Source: Planctobacterium sp965279005
GTDB lineage: Bacteria; Pseudomonadota; Gammaproteobacteria; Enterobacterales; Alteromonadaceae
Direction: 5' to 3'
DNA length: 64,000 bases
NCBI GenBank assembly: GCA_965279005.1
Contig: CBDIHK010000029.1
Coordinates: 634,250-698,249, forward strand
Shown here: one piece after another, positions 1 to 9,029 of the stretch
Numbering within the stretch: position 1 is the stretch's first letter
How the letters are laid out: each line of letters opens with the position of its first letter
Program-made: the position numbers and the translations under genes
The notes under the pieces: model-generated
The model's database searches: none
Told to the model about the DNA's origin: nothing
The model's input: only the letters and a program-made list of their open reading frames with translations

Positions 1-111
1 TCAATAGTTGGCTAATGCAACCATGATTACGCAATATTGGCTAAATGGTTCACCAATACAAACATAAATTGATGCTTTTTCAGTAAGCTCATCTACCATG
101 TATAAGAAGTT

Positions 112-368
112 GAAGGCGGTACCGAGTTTACCTTAATTTCAGAGTACCCCGACACGCCGGAAATCTCTAAAACCGAGAAATCAATGCAAAGTGGAAGCAA
201 ATTTATAGGTGAAAACCTGAAGCACTAATAGAAACCGGCAAAGCCACCTTCTCGGGGCGTCTGGTATTGACCATAATCAAACTGACCCAAGGACTGACCC
301 CGAAACGCGCTTTGTCGGAAAACTGGAGCTTTGCAAAGATCCAAGAACTACACAAAACAGGTAATTAA
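112..368 (+). pseudogene. Frameshifted remnant of an unrecognised gene
   Basis: A reading frame from 112 (starting EGGTEFTLISEYPDTPEI) runs to a stop just after position 222. Shifting frame by one base near 217-222 gives a continuous extension (ALIETGKATFSGRLVL...) that stops at 366-368, two bases before the next gene. The joined C-terminal part reads as plausible protein, so one base was probably lost in a short A run. A stop codon sits just upstream at 103-105, so the 5' part is also decayed. It faintly resembles the C-terminal half of SRPBCC/START-type proteins, but I do not recognise it. The tight spacing suggests it was once co-transcribed with the downstream DUF4287 gene. Bases 1-111 hold nothing I can support. 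Confidence 0.4.
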
Positions 369-370
369 CT

Positions 371-928
371 ATGGCTACCCCTGAACAACACGCACAAACC
401 ATGCTGGCCAACCTACCGGAAAAAACCGGTAAAACATTGCCCCAATGGTTGGAAATCATTAACGCATCCAGCTTGGACAAACACGGAAAAATTGTCAGCC
501 TACTTAAATCGGAATACCAAGTAACCCATGGTTTTGCCAGCTTAATTGCGCAGATGTTCTTGAAAGGTGATCAGCAGCAAGAATCAGATTTGATAGCGGT
601 TCAATATAGCAAAGGCAAAGAGGCACTAATGCCCATCTATGAGGCCTTGGTGCAGCAGATTACCGCGCTCGGTAGTGATATAGAAATTGCACCCAAAAAA
701 GCTTATGTCAGTATTCGGCGTAAAAAACAGTTTGCCTTGATCCAACCTTCAACAAAAACCCGTGTCGATTTGGGTATCAATTTAAAAGACGTTGCTCCCA
801 CAGGTCGCCTGGAAGCATCAGGAAGTTTTAACGCTATGGTATCGCATCGAGTTAAGCTCACCGATGCCAATCAGGTAGACAATGAAGTCATTGGCTATCT
901 ACAGCAAGCCTATGAGAATGCGGGTTAG
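371..928 (+). CDS. DUF4287 / DUF5655 domain protein
   Basis: The protein has 185 residues, no signal peptide and no membrane segment, so it is cytoplasmic. The N-terminal ~70 residues (TPEQHAQTMLANLPEKTGKT, then LEIINASSLDKHGKIVSLLK) fit the DUF4287 helical domain. The C-terminal ~105 residues, beginning near KGKEALMPIYEALV and containing KKAYVSIRRKKQFALI, fit the DUF5655 domain that usually follows it. This two-domain architecture is common in bacteria and has no defined biochemical role; I assign none. The ATG lies two bases after the stop of the decayed upstream frame, which suggests former translational coupling. The next gene is convergent, and a short GC-rich inverted repeat (GCGGGTT...AACCCGC, about 918-953) covers the shared 3' region. 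Confidence 0.75.
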   Translation: MATPEQHAQTMLANLPEKTGKTLPQWLEIINASSLDKHGKIVSLLKSEYQVTHGFASLIAQMFLKGDQQQESDLIAVQYSKGKEALMPIYEALVQQITALGSDIEIAPKKAYVSIRRKKQFALIQPSTKTRVDLGINLKDVAPTGRLEASGSFNAMVSHRVKLTDANQVDNEVIGYLQQAYENAG

Positions 929-953
929 CGCGGCAAACGGAAAACCCGCAGCA

Positions 954-1595
954 TCATATATGGTAGCCGCGACGCCTTTCAGGTAGCACTTGGGCGTTGT
1001 GTTCTAACAATACAAAAGCGGCGTAAAGCGATGCCCCCGCAGCAATGTGCCAAAGCCAGTGACTGCCCACAGATAGCCACTGGCAAGTGATTAAATCAAG
1101 TTCCCGCATTGCGATTGCAAAAAACATGGAAAGGCCACACACGAGGCAGATACGTTTAATTTTTTTCGGCATACAGGGTGACAAACGAACTAATAGCACC
1201 GCCAATGCCGCAGGTAAAAACGCCCCAGACAATAGTGGCATAAACTGCTGGGTCAACATGGCAGTTATCCAACACAGGCCGAGGAACAGAAGCATACCCA
1301 ACCAAAGGGTGTTTCTGTAGGGGGACATAGTGTGGGTGCGGCCCAAGTCAAAAACAAACAAAACCAGCCAAATGACGATTGCAGCTATATCCAAGGCCAG
1401 CGCCCAAGGTATCCCAGTAGCATGCCAAAAACAGCTGCATATGAACATCAACACCATTCCCCAACGGTGGTATTGGTGGTCGGGATTACGCCAAACTATC
1501 ATTGCCATCACCAGGAACACTAAACTGCTAATAGTGTTAAATGGCTGCGCAATAAATAGAAACGGCGTTGCTTCGCAATAACTAAATTCAAACAC
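954..1595 (-). CDS. Ceramidase-like (CREST family) membrane protein
   Basis: This 213-residue protein has about seven hydrophobic helices. Near the N-terminus it has YCEATPFLFIAQPFNTISS, matching the W/Y-CE...EP-NT-S signature of alkaline ceramidases and related CREST hydrolases. Candidate metal ligands and catalytic residues are present: CFWHATG, ALDIAAI and, near the C-terminus, the SHWLWH pair of histidines. Known members hydrolyse the amide bond of ceramides or related lipids in the membrane; the substrate here is unknown. The start is a GTG at 1595; no strong ribosome-binding site is visible. The gene stands alone, convergent with the DUF4287 gene and divergent from the lipoprotein gene. 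The family call is from motif pattern and topology only. Confidence 0.65.
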   Translation of the reverse strand: MFEFSYCEATPFLFIAQPFNTISSLVFLVMAMIVWRNPDHQYHRWGMVLMFICSCFWHATGIPWALALDIAAIVIWLVLFVFDLGRTHTMSPYRNTLWLGMLLFLGLCWITAMLTQQFMPLLSGAFLPAALAVLLVRLSPCMPKKIKRICLVCGLSMFFAIAMRELDLITCQWLSVGSHWLWHIAAGASLYAAFVLLEHNAQVLPERRRGYHI

Positions 1596-1704
1596 AAGGG
1601 GCTATCCTGGTTACTGTGCATACTTTGTAACCGAAATTGCGAAATATTGCTAACAAATGCTGCTATCGTTACCGCTAAATACAACATCGGATCCAGGAAA
1701 CTCC

Positions 1705-2010
1705 ATGAATAAACTTTACCTAGCGGGTATAACCACCATCTTTTTATCAGGTTGTGCGTATCTGGGATTTGAACAAGAGCAAGACATTGAGATCAACCAA
1801 GTACCGACAGTAGTAACAGCTGCGGCGACGAAAGCGGTGCCCGGCTTTATAGTTGAGTCAGCGGAATTGGAAAAGGAAGATGGCAAAATGGTGTACGAAC
1901 TGGAAGGCACAGCCAACGGCAAGGAATACGAAATAGAAATTTCAGAAACCGGTGAAGTGCTGGAAGTTGAATCTGATGATGACGAGGATGATGGCAGCTC
2001 GCGACAGTAA
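1705..2010 (+). CDS. Small PepSY-like lipoprotein
   Basis: The ATG at 1705 gives a 101-residue protein with a clear lipoprotein signal (MNKLYLAGITTIFLSGC, acylated Cys17). A more upstream in-frame ATG at 1657 would bury this signal, so I reject it. The mature part has the fold pattern of a PepSY-like domain: VPTVVTAAATKAVPGF, then VYELEGTANGKEYEIEIS and ETGEVLEVE. Such domains are small periplasmic modules thought to bind proteins or inhibit proteases. The C-terminus is strongly acidic (ESDDDEDDGSS). The gene is convergent with the LytTR response regulator gene. Function is unknown. Confidence 0.65.
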   Translation: MNKLYLAGITTIFLSGCAYLGFEQEQDIEINQVPTVVTAAATKAVPGFIVESAELEKEDGKMVYELEGTANGKEYEIEISETGEVLEVESDDDEDDGSSRQ

Positions 2011-2060
2011 TGCCGCAAACGGGGAGCCAAAGCAAAGGATTTGCCCCCCATCAACGCGCT

Positions 2061-2882
2061 TCACCCATCAGACAAAAACGATTTAATCACTTCACGGTAA
2101 TTCCGGCTCACCTTGATCCGATCTAAGCCACCGAGTTCCAAAAAGAACTCGCCTTTGGTATGTGGAATAACTTTTTGAATAAATTCCAAATTGACGATGG
2201 TTGAACGGTGCACCCGCTTAAACCTATCAGGATCCAAATCGTCAAGTAAATCTTTTAAAGTAGTCCGTTTGATATGGGTTTCACCATCGGCGTGAAGACA
2301 ACAATAATCACCTGCTGCATCAACCCAGGCAATTTTTTCCTGTTCTAGCAGGGTAATTTCATCCCGTTCCTTAATCACAATCTTTTTGTCTTTGCGGTTG
2401 CCGTCAGCTTGTGCAGCCAACTCCCCGACATCGCCCATGTAGTGTTTAGTCGGTTGTTGGGGCATAGTGCTGAGCGCTTCCATAATCCTATCTTTGTCGC
2501 CTTCTGCGCCTTCAGCTTGCAAGCGTTGCTTGGCGCGTTCTATCGATTTCGCAATACGCTCTGCATCGATGGGTTTGAGGATATAATCTACCGCGTGGAT
2601 CTCAAAAGCATCCACAGCGTATTGATCATAGGCAGTGGTGAAGATCACTAATGGCATGGTGTCAGCTTGCAGGGAAGTGATGACATCAAAGCCATTGAGC
2701 CCTGGCATTTCAATATCTAAAAACACTATATCAGGCGACAACTCCATAATTTTGGCCACTGCTTCCCGGCCATTACTGCATTCAGCCAATACTTCAACCG
2801 AGCCAAGTTTGTTCAATTTTGCCCGCAATAAACTTAAGGCAAGTGGTTCGTCATCGACTATGATACCGGTGATTTTGCTCAT
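2061..2882 (-). CDS. LytTR-family response regulator
   Basis: The product is 273 residues from the ATG at 2882 (MSKITGIIVDDEPLAL). An upstream start at 2918 would add 12 residues without family support. Residues 1-120 form a receiver domain with the acidic pair DDEP and the phospho-acceptor Asp in DIVFLDIEMPG. The C-terminal ~100 residues form a LytTR DNA-binding domain (IAWVDAAGDYCCLH, FKRVHRSTIVNLEFI, KVSRNYREVI). It lies 39 bases downstream of the sensor kinase gene in the same direction, so the two form a two-component operon. LytTR regulators often control cell-envelope or transport genes; the divergent sugar porter gene upstream of the operon is the obvious candidate target, by inference. 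Confidence 0.9.
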   Translation of the reverse strand: MSKITGIIVDDEPLALSLLRAKLNKLGSVEVLAECSNGREAVAKIMELSPDIVFLDIEMPGLNGFDVITSLQADTMPLVIFTTAYDQYAVDAFEIHAVDYILKPIDAERIAKSIERAKQRLQAEGAEGDKDRIMEALSTMPQQPTKHYMGDVGELAAQADGNRKDKKIVIKERDEITLLEQEKIAWVDAAGDYCCLHADGETHIKRTTLKDLLDDLDPDRFKRVHRSTIVNLEFIQKVIPHTKGEFFLELGGLDRIKVSRNYREVIKSFLSDG

Positions 2883-2921
2883 TGTTTTTTGTTCTCCGCA
2901 GTACCGTTCCATTGGCACTTA

Positions 2922-4070
2922 CTAAACCTGCTGCTCAAACGGGATGCGAATGGTAGTGCGCAGCCCGCCGGAAGCTTCGATATTTATTTTTACGCTGTAC
3001 TGGTCGCCGTAAAGCGCTTTCAGCCTCTCGTCAGTATTGCGCAGGCCAACGCCGCGCCCCGTCGTACTTTGAATTTTAGTCTTGGCAATCTTGGTGCCAC
3101 CACCTGTATCAAATAATGATAACACTAGCATACCTTCTTGCACTTTGGCCTCAATACCAATAACCCCACCTTTTTCACTTTTGGCAATGGCATGCTTCAT
3201 TGAGTTCTCAATTATGGGTTGCATCAACAAACTGGGCAGCAGGCCCGGCAAAGCTTCAGGAGCAATATCAAACAAGAGCTTCAACCGGTTGCCAAAGCGG
3301 GTTTTTTCAATGTCCAAGTACAGGTTTAGGGCATTGAGTTCGTGCTCCAAGGCGATCTTGTTATCTGGATTGTGATCCAACGAATAACGCAGGAACTTGC
3401 TCAGTTTAACCGTCATTTCCTGTGCGGTTTCGGTCATTTCTGCTTCAACCAAGGAATTTATGGCGTTTAGGGTATTGCACAGGAAATGGGGATTGAGTTG
3501 GTAGCGCAGCATCTTAAGCTGTGCATCCCTGGCAATAGCCTGGGCCTGCACCCTCTGTAGCTGCGCATCTTTTGCCTCAGCCTGTGCTTGCAGCATTATA
3601 CTGTGTTCTTTTTCCAATAAGTTGTAGTAGCGGATCCCGTGGAATACCCCCGCCCAACATAAAAAGATAAAAATACTGCCAAAATACCAACCGCCAAAAT
3701 CGATCCAAATGTCTTTCTCCTCGGTCATAAATTGGAACAGGCCAATGCGGAAAATTGTCCAAACAAATGAGGCAACCAAAACCAGCAAGAATACCAACCC
3801 TAAGCGAGTTAGCATGCGCCTTTCCCATATCATTTTAAAAGCAGCAACTAAAGCTTGGGTGAGTAAAAATCCAAATACCGCCTGTAACAAGGTATGGGCG
3901 ATGTAAGTGAGCTCAAATTGTTCGTACCAAACTGTCAGGGTAAAAAAGCTCACAGCACTGACGAGTACCCAAAAGCCAATTTGCCATATCCAAAACAAAA
4001 AAGTGATATCTTCAGCCAGTCGCTGCTCTATCTTGGCCCGCCAGCTAAGTTGCTTTGGCATCTCTGTCAT
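2922..4070 (-). CDS. LytS-type sensor histidine kinase
   Basis: The product is 382 residues. The N-terminal half has four hydrophobic membrane helices (about residues 24-160) followed by a short coiled coil rich in Q, A and K (about 165-195). A His_kinase domain follows, with the phospho-acceptor histidine in the conserved string LNPHFLCNTLNAINSLVE. The C-terminal HATPase domain has an N-box like MQPIIENSMKHAI and a glycine loop GRGVGLRNTDERL. This is the LytS/YehU-type layout. It has no periplasmic sensor domain, so the membrane helices probably sense the signal. It is co-transcribed with the response regulator downstream and divergent from the MFS sugar porter; the 203-base gap between them carries their promoters. 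Confidence 0.9.
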   Translation of the reverse strand: MTEMPKQLSWRAKIEQRLAEDITFLFWIWQIGFWVLVSAVSFFTLTVWYEQFELTYIAHTLLQAVFGFLLTQALVAAFKMIWERRMLTRLGLVFLLVLVASFVWTIFRIGLFQFMTEEKDIWIDFGGWYFGSIFIFLCWAGVFHGIRYYNLLEKEHSIMLQAQAEAKDAQLQRVQAQAIARDAQLKMLRYQLNPHFLCNTLNAINSLVEAEMTETAQEMTVKLSKFLRYSLDHNPDNKIALEHELNALNLYLDIEKTRFGNRLKLLFDIAPEALPGLLPSLLMQPIIENSMKHAIAKSEKGGVIGIEAKVQEGMLVLSLFDTGGGTKIAKTKIQSTTGRGVGLRNTDERLKALYGDQYSVKINIEASGGLRTTIRIPFEQQV

Positions 4071-4203
4071 TGTCCCTCGCCATTAACGTCCCCAAACTGG
4101 GATAATAATTAACATTCTACTAACATTTACCAACTATAGGATATATCCACTGCAACTTGCTAATTGTCCAGTTCATCTCATTTGTCACAATTGTATAAAA
4201 AGG

Positions 4204-4215
4204 TAACTTAAGTTA
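4204..4215. promoter_or_regulatory. 12-bp palindrome between kinase and sugar porter
   Basis: TAACTTAAGTTA is a perfect palindrome about 60 bases upstream of the sugar porter start, in the divergent gap with the two-component operon. It could be an operator, but it is AT-rich and short, and no matching second site was seen. Confidence 0.25.
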
Positions 4216-4273
4216 AGAAGTTAGCATACGCTTCGCTAAATAAAGCAGAACGAAAAACCCAAGGCCAGTAAAC

Positions 4274-5863
4274 ATGTCAAACACCTCCCATAGCATCGCC
4301 ATCACCAAAATAGCGTTAATTGTCGCCTTGGGTGGCTTTTTGATGGGGTTCGACGCCTCTGTGATATCAGGTGTCGTTAAATTTATAGAAATTGAATTTG
4401 CCCTCACCAAAATCGAGCTGGGCTGGGCAGTATCATCCCTTACCTTGACAGCGACCGCGGCAATGATGGCGGCTGGCCCATTGGCAGATAAATATGGCCG
4501 CAAACCTATCCTAAACCTTGCCGCATTGCTGTTTTTATTATCGGCGCTATTTTCTGCGATCGCACCAGACTTCTTAACCTTGGTGCTTGCCCGCATGTTA
4601 GGTGGCTTTGGTGTGGGTGCCGCATTAATTATCGCCCCCATGTACATTGCAGAGGTCTCACCTGCGAAGCTGCGAGGGCGTATGGTTTCCCTTAACCAGC
4701 TAAACATCGTGGTAGGCATCTCCGTTGCGTTTTTCAGTAACTATTTAATTCTGCAACTGGGCGATAGCACCGCACAGTGGGCGCTTGGGATGGGTTTTGC
4801 CGAATATAACTGGCGCTGGATGCTGGGTGTTGAAGCCATCCCAGCCCTTTTGTATTTGTTGTTTTTGCAGTTTGTGCCAGAAAGCCCGCGCTGGCTGTTG
4901 GCCCAGAACCGGGAGCAAGAGGCTGCCAAGGTATTGGGCAGCATCAACGATGCAGACGTGGTGCAAAAGGAGATAGTCGAAATTCGCAAAAACCTGGCAC
5001 TACACCAGGCTGAGGTTAAAGAGCCCGTTTGGCAGAAACTCAAGGGCTTACTCAACCCCAAGTTACGGCTCGTCATGTTTGTTGGCATAAGCATAGCGAT
5101 ACTGCAACAAATCACAGGTATCAACGCAGTATTTTTCTATGCCCCGATGATATTTGAGCAATCGGGCATGGGCACCGATGCGGCCTTTATGCAAGCCATA
5201 GCGGTGGGTCTCACTAACCTGGTATTTACCCTAGTCGCTATTTATCTCATTGATAAAATTGGACGCAAGCTGTTGTTGATGGTTGGGGTTGCCGGAATAG
5301 CGGTGTCCATGTTGAGCCTGGCACATGGTTTTTACTCGGCGAAATACCAGTTCACTGAACAAAGCTACCAAACATTGCCCGAAGAAGTGCAAACGCCAGC
5401 AATGGCGGCACTTAAAAATGTTAGCTTTTCCGACGAATTGAGCTTTAAAGCCGATGTAAGGCGTGCGTTGGGTGATGAGCTGTACCAAGCCCACGAGTCA
5501 AGTATCGTGCGCGCGGCTATCACTATGAACCAGACACAGGTGCTCGCCAGCATCCTGGCGTTTGTGGCCTGCTTTGCCTTTTCCTTGGGCCCAGTCATGT
5601 GGGTATTGTTTTCGGAGCTATTCCCCAACTACATCCGCGGGGTTGCCATTTCTTTTGTCGGCCTAATAAACTCAGGGATTAGCTTTTTAGTGCAACTGGT
5701 GTTCCCCTGGGAGCTTGCTACCTTGGGCAGCGCCACCACCTTTATGCTGTATGGCGTGTTTGCGGTAATCGGCTTGTTTATCGTTGTCAAATACGTGCCA
5801 GAAACCAAAGGCCGCAGTTTGGAAGAGTTGGAACAAATACTGGCAAGTGGCAAAAACCGCTAG
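4274..5863 (+). CDS. MFS sugar porter (sugar:H+ symporter)
   Basis: This 529-residue protein has the twelve-helix layout of the MFS sugar porter family (XylE/GalP type). Family signatures are visible: GFLMGFDASVISG in helix 1, PLADKYGRKP between helices 2 and 3, PAKLRGRMVSLNQL, VPESPRWLL at the end of the first half, LQQITGINAVFFYAP in helix 7, and the C-terminal PETKGRSLEELE. Between helices 9 and 10 there is a longer insert (about residues 355-415), seen in a subset of bacterial members. It would import a monosaccharide across the inner membrane, probably with protons. It is divergent from a LytS/LytTR operon that may regulate it and is near a beta-glucan degradation locus, so glucose is a reasonable inferred substrate. 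Confidence 0.9.
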   Translation: MSNTSHSIAITKIALIVALGGFLMGFDASVISGVVKFIEIEFALTKIELGWAVSSLTLTATAAMMAAGPLADKYGRKPILNLAALLFLLSALFSAIAPDFLTLVLARMLGGFGVGAALIIAPMYIAEVSPAKLRGRMVSLNQLNIVVGISVAFFSNYLILQLGDSTAQWALGMGFAEYNWRWMLGVEAIPALLYLLFLQFVPESPRWLLAQNREQEAAKVLGSINDADVVQKEIVEIRKNLALHQAEVKEPVWQKLKGLLNPKLRLVMFVGISIAILQQITGINAVFFYAPMIFEQSGMGTDAAFMQAIAVGLTNLVFTLVAIYLIDKIGRKLLLMVGVAGIAVSMLSLAHGFYSAKYQFTEQSYQTLPEEVQTPAMAALKNVSFSDELSFKADVRRALGDELYQAHESSIVRAAITMNQTQVLASILAFVACFAFSLGPVMWVLFSELFPNYIRGVAISFVGLINSGISFLVQLVFPWELATLGSATTFMLYGVFAVIGLFIVVKYVPETKGRSLEELEQILASGKNR

Positions 5864-6044
5864 AAGCGTATTAACCTTTAATATGCGCTTGGGGTATCAG
5901 CAAGATGCCCCATAAAGACCCAAAATCAATACTAGCAACAACCGTTGCTTTGCCACTATAATCCGCGCCGTCTTCAAACATTAGGACAGCCTTGACCACC
6001 TGCTAATTCCAAGTTTGTGTTGTATAGGGCTCGATAAGGAAAAT

Positions 6045-6719
6045 ATGTTGACCCGTTCTATTCTGTTTCTATTTAGCATTTTATCTTCTTTCCAGGCACT
6101 GTCAGGCCAGGTATACAGCCAAATACCAGATAAAATTATCCCAGGTGACAGTTATGTGTTTTATTCCCATGGCTATATCGTTGAGGGTGATAATCCGAAA
6201 CCGGTTGATACCCGATTTGGTTGGGGACTCTATGACTTCCCGGCGATTAAACAAGCGTTGTCAGACCCTAGCTACCATGTAATAGCCCATCACCGGCCTA
6301 AAGATACCGACCCATTTGAATATGCCACCACACTGAACCAGCAAATTCGGGAGTTAGTAGCGGCCGGTGTTAACCCTAAAAATATCACTATTGTGGGCTT
6401 TTCCCGAGGTGCCTTTATTACCGGCCTAACTTCCGACAAGGTTTCGGACCTTAGGGTCAACACCGTTATTCTGGCAGGCTGTGGCCGCTTAGTTTGGAAA
6501 AAGCATACCGACATTAAGGTGTATGGCCACGTGCTATCCATCTACGAAAAAAGCGATAAATCTGGCACATGTGAAAAGCTGAAAAATAAAAGCTATAGCG
6601 TTGATTCTTTTACTGAAATGGCCATAGATACTGGGCTAGAGCACGGTGCCTTTTACCGTCCAATTCCTGAATGGGTTGAGCCGGTTAAAGCCTTTATTAA
6701 AACGCGAGGGGTCAATTAG
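6045..6719 (+). CDS. Secreted alpha/beta hydrolase
   Basis: The ATG at 6045, preceded by AAGGAAA, gives 224 residues. A TTG ten codons upstream is an alternative, but the signal peptide begins cleanly at MLTRSILFLFSILSSFQ. The nucleophile elbow is GFSRGA (serine), after the strand NITIVGF, and a likely catalytic histidine lies near the C-terminus (LEHGAFY). This is a small alpha/beta hydrolase, probably periplasmic. The substrate cannot be read from sequence. The following metallo-beta-lactamase-fold gene starts 11 bases later, so they form a two-gene operon. Confidence 0.65.
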   Translation: MLTRSILFLFSILSSFQALSGQVYSQIPDKIIPGDSYVFYSHGYIVEGDNPKPVDTRFGWGLYDFPAIKQALSDPSYHVIAHHRPKDTDPFEYATTLNQQIRELVAAGVNPKNITIVGFSRGAFITGLTSDKVSDLRVNTVILAGCGRLVWKKHTDIKVYGHVLSIYEKSDKSGTCEKLKNKSYSVDSFTEMAIDTGLEHGAFYRPIPEWVEPVKAFIKTRGVN

Positions 6720-6730
6720 GGTCGGCGAAG

Positions 6731-7567
6731 ATGCGACAGATACTACTGGTTTTAGTATTAATGTTTGCCTTTAAATTAAATGCGAACCAGACTCCCGCCA
6801 TGACCCCGGAAAATGGCTATGTTGAGCCATTCCAGATATTGGACAACATATATTATGTGGGCGACAAATGGGTGTCGGCATACTTGGTTGATACAACAGA
6901 AGGTTTGGTACTAATCGATACGCTGGACTTTCCCTACAGCCAATGGATCCCTGAAAGCCTGGAAAAGCTGGGGCTGGCGAATAAAGAGGTAAAGTACATT
7001 ATCATAACCCACGGCCATTCAGATCACGTTGGGGGAGCGGGCTACCTGCAATCAAAATATGGTGCCAGAGTTATCATCACGGAAACGGACTTTAGATTAA
7101 CCCGACAGCAGTCATTGATGCAGCGGGGCGTAAGCCGCTATCCACTACCGAAAGTGGAAGAGTTTGCATCGGATAATTCACACCTGGTTGTTGGAGACAC
7201 GGTCTTTAAGCTATACATCACCCCGGGCCACACAGATGGTAGTTTATCAGTGGATTTTAACCTAAAGCATAAAGGGAAAACGCATCGAGCCTTTGTGGTA
7301 GGTGGCCATAGCACAAACTCTAGGTATCCAACACAAATCGAGGCACTTATTGCCAGCCTAAACCGCATACAGTCAATCGCCAGCCAAAAGCCCATTGTGG
7401 ATATCAACCTAGCTAACCATCCCCATAAAAACAAGCTTCTGGAAAATCAGAAGCTGCAATTGCAAACAGCAACTGGAAATCCTTTCATTGATCAGAATAG
7501 CTTTATTGGCTTTTTGAGCAGCCAGATAGCAGAAGCAGAAAATAAACTTAAGTTGTTATCAGAGTAA
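6731..7567 (+). CDS. Subclass B3-like metallo-beta-lactamase-fold hydrolase
   Basis: The protein has 278 residues with a signal peptide (MRQILLVLVLMFAFKLNANQ), so it is periplasmic. The zinc-binding HxHxDH motif is His94-Gly-His96-Ser-Asp98-His99. Further ligands are His167 in PGHTDGS and His230 in LANHPHKNK. The last position, in an NHP context late in the protein, is characteristic of subclass B3 beta-lactamases and close relatives rather than of glyoxalase II or RNase Z. Whether it hydrolyses beta-lactams cannot be told; many environmental B3-like enzymes act on other lactones or amides. It is co-transcribed with the alpha/beta hydrolase upstream. Confidence 0.7.
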   Translation: MRQILLVLVLMFAFKLNANQTPAMTPENGYVEPFQILDNIYYVGDKWVSAYLVDTTEGLVLIDTLDFPYSQWIPESLEKLGLANKEVKYIIITHGHSDHVGGAGYLQSKYGARVIITETDFRLTRQQSLMQRGVSRYPLPKVEEFASDNSHLVVGDTVFKLYITPGHTDGSLSVDFNLKHKGKTHRAFVVGGHSTNSRYPTQIEALIASLNRIQSIASQKPIVDINLANHPHKNKLLENQKLQLQTATGNPFIDQNSFIGFLSSQIAEAENKLKLLSE

Positions 7568-7594
7568 AGTGGCATTGCTGTAAATGTCAGTAAC

Positions 7595-8701
7595 TCATTT
7601 CATATAGATTTTTTCAAGCACAGTTTGATAATCACTCCTTAAGACGGAATTATCTCCCGCAAAGCTTTTGGAGATAAGTTGGAATTGCAGTTTGTGCCAG
7701 TTGTTGTTCTCAATTAAGTCCTTTATCTTCGGGACATTAGATTCATCCAAGCCCCCCATCCTCATCAACACCTTGACGCCCAAGGAATTGACAAAGTCCT
7801 TGCCGTCATAGTGATCCCTTATCAGGGACAAAATAATGCCACCTTCTAAAAAATGGCCGCCAATGGAAGTCACATAGTTATGGCTCCCGTAGAGGTTCAA
7901 CCCCCGCTGGGACCAATCAATGCTGCCCACCCGATACTCTTTCGCCCTGCCGATTTCTTGGATTTCATCCAGTACCGCTTGGGCTATTTCGTCACTGGCG
8001 CACCAAATTACCCGGGCATCTGGATAGCGTTTTAATAATAACGGTACCTTATCCCTGACGGTGTCGTATTGCCAATCAGTGTACAACACTTGTTCCAAGC
8101 GAAACTGCCCTTTGCCCGCTATATAATCAGTCAAGCCTCTATTTCGCAAATAAGACACCGAGGAATCACGCGACCCTGAAATTGCAATAATGCCTGCCGG
8201 GGAACCTGCTTTTCTTTGCACACCATCCAAGAGTTTTTCAGCTAACAAACGCCCCGCATGGTAATCGTCAGGCACAACATGGCCTATCCAATTTTTATAT
8301 TTTTGCCGAGGTAATCCAATTGCCTCTGAGTGCTGGTCTGGCACTTCTAAATTGCCAGTGATCACTTTGACCTTGGTGCCTTCAAATTTCTCTAATAACT
8401 TGTCAGCGACATTAATTTTCAATAAAGCAACGACATAGTCAGTTTCTTCCACATTGACTTTTTCAAGCGCGTCCATATAGGCAAAGCGATCCAGGCCTTT
8501 TGAATGGATGATGGTAAGATCGATATTGAGATCCCTTGCTGCTGCCAACATCGCTTTGTCATAGTGCTGCCAGTAACCGGTTCCAGGGGGGTTGGGGGAA
8601 ACGAAGGTCACGCGGATTTCACTGCCAGCCCAAGCCAATTTTGCAACCATTAACACGGTTAATATGCACAACCGAATGCAATGCCTGAGACTAGAAATCA
8701 T
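7595..8701 (-). CDS. Periplasmic sugar-binding-type protein
   Basis: The product is 368 residues with a signal peptide ending near LAWAGSE. The mature part has the two-lobe layout of type I periplasmic binding proteins (Peripla_BP_4-like): VTFVSPNPPGTGYW at the start, then DYHAGRLLAEKLL, GIIAISGSRDSSVSYLRNRGL and VIWCASDEIAQAVLDEI. No ABC transporter permease or ATPase gene is adjacent, so it is an orphan binding protein. It may feed a transporter encoded elsewhere or act as the ligand-binding partner of a membrane sensor. The ligand is unknown; related proteins bind monosaccharides or autoinducer-like sugars. Confidence 0.7.
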   Translation of the reverse strand: MISSLRHCIRLCILTVLMVAKLAWAGSEIRVTFVSPNPPGTGYWQHYDKAMLAAARDLNIDLTIIHSKGLDRFAYMDALEKVNVEETDYVVALLKINVADKLLEKFEGTKVKVITGNLEVPDQHSEAIGLPRQKYKNWIGHVVPDDYHAGRLLAEKLLDGVQRKAGSPAGIIAISGSRDSSVSYLRNRGLTDYIAGKGQFRLEQVLYTDWQYDTVRDKVPLLLKRYPDARVIWCASDEIAQAVLDEIQEIGRAKEYRVGSIDWSQRGLNLYGSHNYVTSIGGHFLEGGIILSLIRDHYDGKDFVNSLGVKVLMRMGGLDESNVPKIKDLIENNNWHKLQFQLISKSFAGDNSVLRSDYQTVLEKIYMK

Positions 8702-9029
8702 AATGCAGTCCTACGCAAACCCAATGTGGATATTTAATCTATTCCACATCCTTAAAGATAGTTTTATTTGTTAATAAAATGTTACTGTAGCTAATTATTG
8801 TAGAGCATTTGTGCTTCGTCAAATTACAAATTAAAGCAAATCCCGGTCTTTTATGAGAATATTTTTTCAATACTAATCAATTATAAATAAGGGCAGCTGG
8901 AATGCACAAAGTCGATTAAATAAGCAGGCGTGGGCTCTTCCTACACTCTGTTTACAAACCAGATAAATGGCGCCCTAAAGTGACCCAGTTGTAGTCCGCT
9001 AAGTATTTGTAGCAGCCTATTTACTTTGG
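8702..9029. other. Gene-free gap of 328 bases
   Basis: This AT-rich stretch should hold the promoter of the binding-protein gene on its left; the gene to its right ends here. I see no open frame with a ribosome-binding site, no strong terminator and no clear repeat. Confidence 0.4.

Noticed and set aside
5864..5925. Hairpins after the sugar porter gene as a terminator
   Set aside because: Stems are imperfect and are not followed by a T run, so I did not list a terminator.
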